Positions 61,784 to 64,000 of a DNA stretch of 64,000 bases are shown piece after piece (position 1 is the first letter of the stretch; the number at the start of each line of letters is the position of its first letter). The translations under genes and the position numbers were made by a program. The notes beneath the pieces are model-generated. The model was not told the DNA's origin, did not search any database, and was given only the letters and a program-made list of their open reading frames with translations. Source of the DNA: Clostridiales bacterium (GTDB lineage: Bacteria; Bacillota; Clostridia; Peptostreptococcales; Anaerovoracaceae); NCBI GenBank assembly GCA_015243575.1, contig CP042469.1, positions 4,120,929 through 4,184,928 on the forward strand, in the 5' to 3' direction.

Positions 61784-63042
61784 ATATCTACATTTTTAAT
61801 TGTTCCAATACCTTTAATTACGGTTCAATGATGATGGGGGAAAACTTTATTCGCTATTTTAATGCGGTATCCGGTAAACGACATGTGTATTATGTGGAAA
61901 CCGACGACGAGATCAATATTCAGAGATTGAAATACGCGGCACGGTATGACGAAATCCATGGTGTAGAATTTAATTCCCTGTTTGTGAAAGGCTTCCGCTG
62001 GTATGATTATCTGCCTGGCCTGATCAGCTTGAAAAAGCCTGTCTCAGATTTTGCCGGGAGGATTGACTTAGTTGTGGTTCTGGGCGGGGACGACTTTACA
62101 GAGGACTATGGATGGAAAGCCCCGGTCGTGTATGCTCTTCAATTTGTTCTTCTGAGAAAAGCGGGGCTTCGCGTAGTAATGCTGGGTCAGACAATGGGGC
62201 CCTTTCGCTCTTTTCGTGTACCGATCATGAGATTGCTGCTTGCGAGAATGAATAGGATCTACACGAGAGACCATTTGACCTTAAACTATCTGGAGGGATT
62301 GGGTCTGAACAACGTGGGAACGATGGATGACCTTGCCATGCTTCCCCTCACAAGGCAGGAGGAAGCATCTGCAAGGCAGGAGCAACTACCTGCGCAGCCT
62401 GGGGCGTATATCACTTATTGTCCCAGTGAGCTGATTTACCGGTATACCAGGGAAGGAAGCAGAGAACGTTGGATTCAATTTAATTTGTTTCTGCTGGATG
62501 CGGTTCTCCGCAGGTATCCGGATAAAAAGCTGCTGCTCCTTGCCCATGTACTGAAGCCGGATCATGTGGATGACCGAAGAGCGGTGAGAGAACTTAAGGA
62601 GCTGCTGGAGGAAAAGCATCACGGAAGAATTCTCATTGCTGATTATGAACAATATCCATTTGAGGCTAGGGCACTAATCAAAAAATCATACTTTATGATT
62701 GCTGCCCGGATGCACGGCTCCGTATCGGCACTCCAATGCGGCGTGCCTTCGCTGACTTTATCCTACAGTTCAAAGTTCTGGGGGGTCATAGGCGAGAGCT
62801 ATGGCATGAGAGATTACATCCTTGATGTGAGACAAATGGATGATCGCCAGCTGAGAGAGAGGACCTTGCATATGCTGGATCAGTTGGAGGCGAACTTGGA
62901 TCTCATCAGAAAAACCTTAAAATACAAACATACATCGGCGGAAAAGAGCATTGTCAGTGCCTTGCGGGAAATTGCAGCGCTAGACCAAACCTGCGGCTGT
63001 GGCAACACTGCCTCAGGCGGACCGAATGCGGAAGGAAGGTAG
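61780..63042 (+). CDS. Polysaccharide pyruvyl transferase-family protein
   Basis: A 420-aa protein with the fold signs of the pyruvyl-transferase family: NIYIFNCSNTFNYGS start, VLGGDDFTEDYG and MLGQTMGPFR, and a C-terminal IAARMHGSVSALQCGVPSL. The HG motif is highly conserved in this family. It probably adds a ketal pyruvate to a sugar of the repeat unit, giving the polymer negative charge. ATG 61780 follows GGGAGG at 9 bases; GTG 61771 does not fit. Confidence 0.9.
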   Translation: MNIYIFNCSNTFNYGSMMMGENFIRYFNAVSGKRHVYYVETDDEINIQRLKYAARYDEIHGVEFNSLFVKGFRWYDYLPGLISLKKPVSDFAGRIDLVVVLGGDDFTEDYGWKAPVVYALQFVLLRKAGLRVVMLGQTMGPFRSFRVPIMRLLLARMNRIYTRDHLTLNYLEGLGLNNVGTMDDLAMLPLTRQEEASARQEQLPAQPGAYITYCPSELIYRYTREGSRERWIQFNLFLLDAVLRRYPDKKLLLLAHVLKPDHVDDRRAVRELKELLEEKHHGRILIADYEQYPFEARALIKKSYFMIAARMHGSVSALQCGVPSLTLSYSSKFWGVIGESYGMRDYILDVRQMDDRQLRERTLHMLDQLEANLDLIRKTLKYKHTSAEKSIVSALREIAALDQTCGCGNTASGGPNAEGR

Positions 63043-63048
63043 CAGATT

Positions 63049-64000
63049 TTGAAGACAGATCAAATAAAAGCCGGCGCATTTCTTTCCTACCTATCTCTCT
63101 TTCTGAATACGCTGGTGAGCTTGCTTTATACACCATATATGCTGTTTCAAATGGGACAATCGGAATATGGACTGTACTCACTGGCAGTGACTGTAGTAGG
63201 CTACCTCGCCGTACTCGATTTTGGATTTGGAAGCGCTGTCATCAGGTATACGGCAAAATACAAAGCGTTACATAATAAGGAAAAGGAATTCAATCTCAAT
63301 GGGATGTTTCTTGTGATCTATACCCTGATCGGTCTGGTGACGGCAGGAATCGGAGCACTGGTCTATTTAAATGCGGACAATATGTTTGCTGCACATTTGA
63401 CCTTGGAGGAAATTGGAAAAGCGAAAATCATTATCTTATTGCTGGTTCTGAACTTGTCCGTATCCTTCCCCCTATGTATTTTCAGCTCCATTATCAGCGC
63501 ATATGAGGAATTTATCTATGCCAATCTGATCAACATCGTTAGGATCCTTTTGGGACCCTGTGTGTTGATTCCACTTCTGCTGATGGGATATCGGGCTGTC
63601 GGCATGGCGGCAGCCACGACGGTAATTAACCTGTGCATTCTCATGGTCAACATGTGGTTTTGTCTCACAAGGCTGAAGATTAAATTCTATTTCAACCATC
63701 GGGATCTCAAGCTGTTCATGGAGATTTGCGCCTTTTCCTTTTATGGATTCTTGAATATTATCGTCGATAGAATCACTTGGAGCTCCGGACATTTTATTCT
63801 GGGTGTGGTCTCGGGAACCGTCGCGGTGGCTGTTTACGCCATTGCAATACAGGTCAACAACTACTACCTTGCCTTCTCTACAGCTCTGTCGGGATTATTC
63901 CTGCCAAAGCTTACTGCCATGGTTACAAACGGGGCAACAGATCATGATTTTTCCGAACTCTTTATCAAGATCGGAAGAATTCAGTATTTGATTATCGCTT
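63049..64000 (+). CDS. Wzx-type flippase, 5' part (runs off the end)
   Basis: An open frame from TTG 63049 to the last base, at least 317 codons, with a GGAAGGAAGG ribosome site 9 bases upstream. The translation is rich in membrane segments (ALVYLNADN, MLFQMGQSEYGLYSL, VLDFGFGSAVIRYTAKY). That fits the MATE/Wzx polysaccharide transporter family, which moves lipid-linked repeat units across the membrane. It is incomplete at the window edge. Confidence 0.85.
   Translation, partial: MKTDQIKAGAFLSYLSLFLNTLVSLLYTPYMLFQMGQSEYGLYSLAVTVVGYLAVLDFGFGSAVIRYTAKYKALHNKEKEFNLNGMFLVIYTLIGLVTAGIGALVYLNADNMFAAHLTLEEIGKAKIIILLLVLNLSVSFPLCIFSSIISAYEEFIYANLINIVRILLGPCVLIPLLLMGYRAVGMAAATTVINLCILMVNMWFCLTRLKIKFYFNHRDLKLFMEICAFSFYGFLNIIVDRITWSSGHFILGVVSGTVAVAVYAIAIQVNNYYLAFSTALSGLFLPKLTAMVTNGATDHDFSELFIKIGRIQYLIIA

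Overview
The window looks like chromosome from an anaerobic, moderate-GC member of the Clostridia (Bacillota). Support comes from AGGAGG-type ribosome sites, several TTG starts, many rho-independent terminators, a LicT-type PTS antiterminator, BlaR1/BlaI, a CpsB/CpsD phosphatase-kinase pair, DUF4489, hybrid cluster protein and hemerythrin-like proteins. The species is not identifiable by eye.

Layout. (a) 1-2182: a visibly AT-rich segment with a phosphoribosyltransferase-like/winged-helix pair, an XRE regulator and a small divergent gene. It ends in a 3' fragment of tRNA-Ala(GGC), as expected for the distal end of an island integrated in a tRNA gene. (b) 2183-2757: non-coding, with further scraps of the same tRNA tail and a GC-rich, palindrome-bearing repeat. 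(c) 2.7-7 kb: LuxR-type regulator, two SDR dehydrogenases, a broken TetR-like gene and a secreted esterase. (d) 7-11.1 kb: PTS operon (EIIA, antiterminator, NanE, EIICB, HPr) with a RAT/terminator switch in its leader. (e) 11.1-21.9 kb: a divergent sugar regulon. PfkB kinase, SIS isomerase, GatZ-like protein and GntR regulator face a GH4 glycosidase, a CUT1 ABC transporter without ATPase and a secreted DUF4874/DUF4832-type protein. (f) 22.2-29.8 kb: a very long chemoreceptor, DUF4489 protein, an INPYWS-family protein, RecQ and DUF523.

(g) 29.9-33.4 kb: a two-component system divergent from a secreted repeat protein, with 11-bp direct repeats between them. (h) 33.6-38.1 kb: a nitrosative/oxygen-stress group: Hcp, Fnr-like regulator, remnant of a RIC/ScdA di-iron protein, DUF1858, an unrecognised protein and a hemerythrin. 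(i) 38.1-43.3 kb: a complete beta-lactam-sensing locus, blaR1-blaI divergent from a class D beta-lactamase translationally coupled to a penicillin-binding protein. Three TTAC-N4-GTAA dyads lie over the facing promoters. (j) 43.3-47.5 kb: topoisomerase III with a low-complexity insert, and an EAL-GGDEF protein. (k) 47.8-64 kb (continues off the end): a capsule/exopolysaccharide operon with Wzz-like, BY-kinase, PHP phosphatase, priming transferase, UDP-L-FucNAc genes (capEFG), glycosyltransferases, Wzy, a GINT1-like protein with repeat insertions, pyruvyltransferase and the start of a Wzx flippase.

The strongest points for follow-up are the inducible bla-pbp operon, the PRTase-like/wHTH pair at the island end, the nitrosative-stress group with its unrecognised 221-aa member, and the repeats at the wzy/GINT1-like overlap, which are read in two frames.
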